NCBI RefSeq assembly: GCF_013423485.1
Contig: NZ_JABFFR010000001.1
Coordinates: 372,001-436,000, forward strand
Reading direction: 5' to 3'
Length of the DNA: 64,000 bases
DNA from: Azospirillum oleiclasticum
Lineage (GTDB): Bacteria; Pseudomonadota; Alphaproteobacteria; Azospirillales; Azospirillaceae
Positions 63,372-64,000 of the stretch are shown here, piece after piece. A program made the translations under genes and the position numbers. Numbering within the stretch: the first letter of the stretch is position 1; every line of letters starts with the position of its first letter. The notes below the pieces were generated by a model that did not search any database, was not told the origin of the DNA, and was given only the letters and a program-made list of their open reading frames with translations.

Positions 63372-63578
63372 ATGCCGCTGGTACAGATACGCCTGCTTGA
63401 AGGCCGCACGCAGGAGCAGAAGGAGGCCATGTTCGCCGCTGTGACGGAGGCAATCTGCAGCACCGTCGATTGCCAGCCCGGCGATGTCCGCATCGAGGCC
63501 ATCGACATGCCCCGCAACCAGTACGCCGTCGGGGGCGTCAGCGTCGCGCGGCGCGATGCCAAGGCGGCCGGTTCCTGA
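63372..63578 (+). CDS. 4-oxalocrotonate tautomerase family protein (second copy)
   Basis: This 68-residue tautomerase starts MPLVQIRLLEGRTQEQK, with the catalytic proline exposed after Met removal. The IEAIDMPRNQYAVGGVSVARRD end fits the hexameric 4-oxalocrotonate tautomerase fold. It follows the transketolase genes by 12 bp. It is distinct from the 59-residue homologue in the meta operon and may isomerise a different enol in this island. Confidence 0.9.
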   Translation: MPLVQIRLLEGRTQEQKEAMFAAVTEAICSTVDCQPGDVRIEAIDMPRNQYAVGGVSVARRDAKAAGS

Positions 63579-63605
63579 ACCGGTGGCGGCGTCCCGGCGG
63601 CGGCT

Positions 63606-64000
63606 TCAGTCGTCGCCGGGGATCGCCGGTCGGGTTATCGGCACCCGCCGCACCGTTTCGCGGTAGAGGATGTAGAGGCCGCTGGCCACCACCACCGCCG
63701 CACCCGCGATCACGTGGGTGGTCGGCACCTCGCTCCACAGCAGCCAGCCCAGCAGAACCGCCCACAGGATGCTGGTGTAGTTGAAGGGGGCGATGACCGA
63801 GGCCGGTGCCGCCATGTAGGCCCGCGTCATCAGAAGCTGCGCCACACCGCCGATCAGGCCGCAGCCGATCAGCAGCCAAAGGTCGTGTCCGTTGTCGGGT
63901 GTCCGCCACCAGAAGGGCAGGGTGCCGCCGCACAGGATCGTGGTCAGAAGCGTGAAGTAGGTGACGGTCGCGTTCGGGCTTTCCGACCGGCCGAGCTGGC
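63606..64000 (-). CDS. EamA/DMT family transporter, cut by the window end
   Basis: This is the C-terminal part (131 residues visible) of a drug/metabolite transporter. The frame runs open to the right window edge, so the gene is partial at its 5' end. Visible features are LGRSESPNATVTYFTLLTTI, a WWRTPDNGHDLWLLI loop, AQLLMTRAYMAAPASVIAPF and FNYTSILWAVLLGWLLWSE, typical of the second EamA repeat with four helices. The substrate is unknown. It converges on the tautomerase gene. Confidence 0.88.
   Translation of the reverse strand, partial: QLGRSESPNATVTYFTLLTTILCGGTLPFWWRTPDNGHDLWLLIGCGLIGGVAQLLMTRAYMAAPASVIAPFNYTSILWAVLLGWLLWSEVPTTHVIAGAAVVVASGLYILYRETVRRVPITRPAIPGDD

Noticed and set aside
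1..64000. CRISPR arrays, tRNA or rRNA genes, integrases and insertion sequences
   Set aside because: No direct-repeat array, RNA gene signature, transposase or integrase frame was seen on reading the window, so the islands show no obvious mobility genes here.

Overview
The window reads as chromosome or chromid DNA of a high-GC, metabolically versatile alphaproteobacterium. An Azospirillum-like member of the Rhodospirillales is my best guess. This is inferred from soluble chemotaxis receptors carrying a characteristic C-terminal sensor domain, multi-domain hybrid histidine kinases, branched-chain-amino-acid-type (HAAT) ABC importers, class I fumarase and overall gene style. No rRNA, tRNA, CRISPR array, transposase or phage gene was seen. 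Coding density is high, with many 4-base ATGA overlaps.

Region 1 (1-13.4 kb) is housekeeping and signalling. It has two soluble methyl-accepting chemotaxis proteins, the first cut by the window edge, then a patch of small unknown proteins, two of them cysteine-containing. These are followed by a metallo-beta-lactamase-fold hydrolase, class I fumarase, a BarA-like hybrid kinase facing an orphan amino-acid-type binding protein, and small stress or iron proteins (YdcH, hemerythrin, DUF1499, DUF2141, ferritin-like).

Region 2 (13.5-20.2 kb) resembles a staphyloxanthin-type (C30) carotenoid tailoring cluster: an aldehyde dehydrogenase, diverging from two CrtI/CrtN-family desaturases or oxidases, an acyltransferase and a glycosyltransferase. 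No terpenoid synthase gene is present. Region 3 (20.2-30.7 kb) is mixed: a UraD-UraH fusion for urate breakdown, a Cache/PAS hybrid kinase, CutA, an MFS transporter, a SPOR lipoprotein, an O-acetylhomoserine sulfhydrylase / CoA-binding protein / enoyl-CoA hydratase group, and an FmdB zinc ribbon.

Region 4 (30.8-45 kb) is an aromatic meta-cleavage module arranged around a divergent control region at about 38 kb. The minus operon encodes a HAAT importer, an epimerase-like SDR, an extradiol dioxygenase and an unusual class II aldolase-like protein that has lost its zinc histidines. The plus operon encodes a GntR/FCD regulator, an SDR, 4-oxalocrotonate tautomerase, 2-hydroxymuconic semialdehyde dehydrogenase, 2-oxopentenoate hydratase, acetaldehyde dehydrogenase, 4-hydroxy-2-oxovalerate aldolase and 4-oxalocrotonate decarboxylase. 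Together they would convert a catechol-type ring to pyruvate and acetyl-CoA.

Region 5 (45-63.6 kb) is a second catabolic island whose substrate I cannot name. It has a shikimate-dehydrogenase-like enzyme, a dihydroxyacetophenone-dioxygenase-type cupin, two GntR regulators, acyl-CoA ligase and beta-oxidation-type genes, a second HAAT importer, an SDR, a glycerol-dehydrogenase-like enzyme, a split transketolase and a second tautomerase. One regulator is a tandem protein with two complete GntR/FCD units. Three promoters in this island share a 7-bp-repeat operator (core ATATATCATGT), which suggests one regulon. The tandem regulator and this operator set are the most novel signals I see. The window ends inside an EamA/DMT transporter gene.
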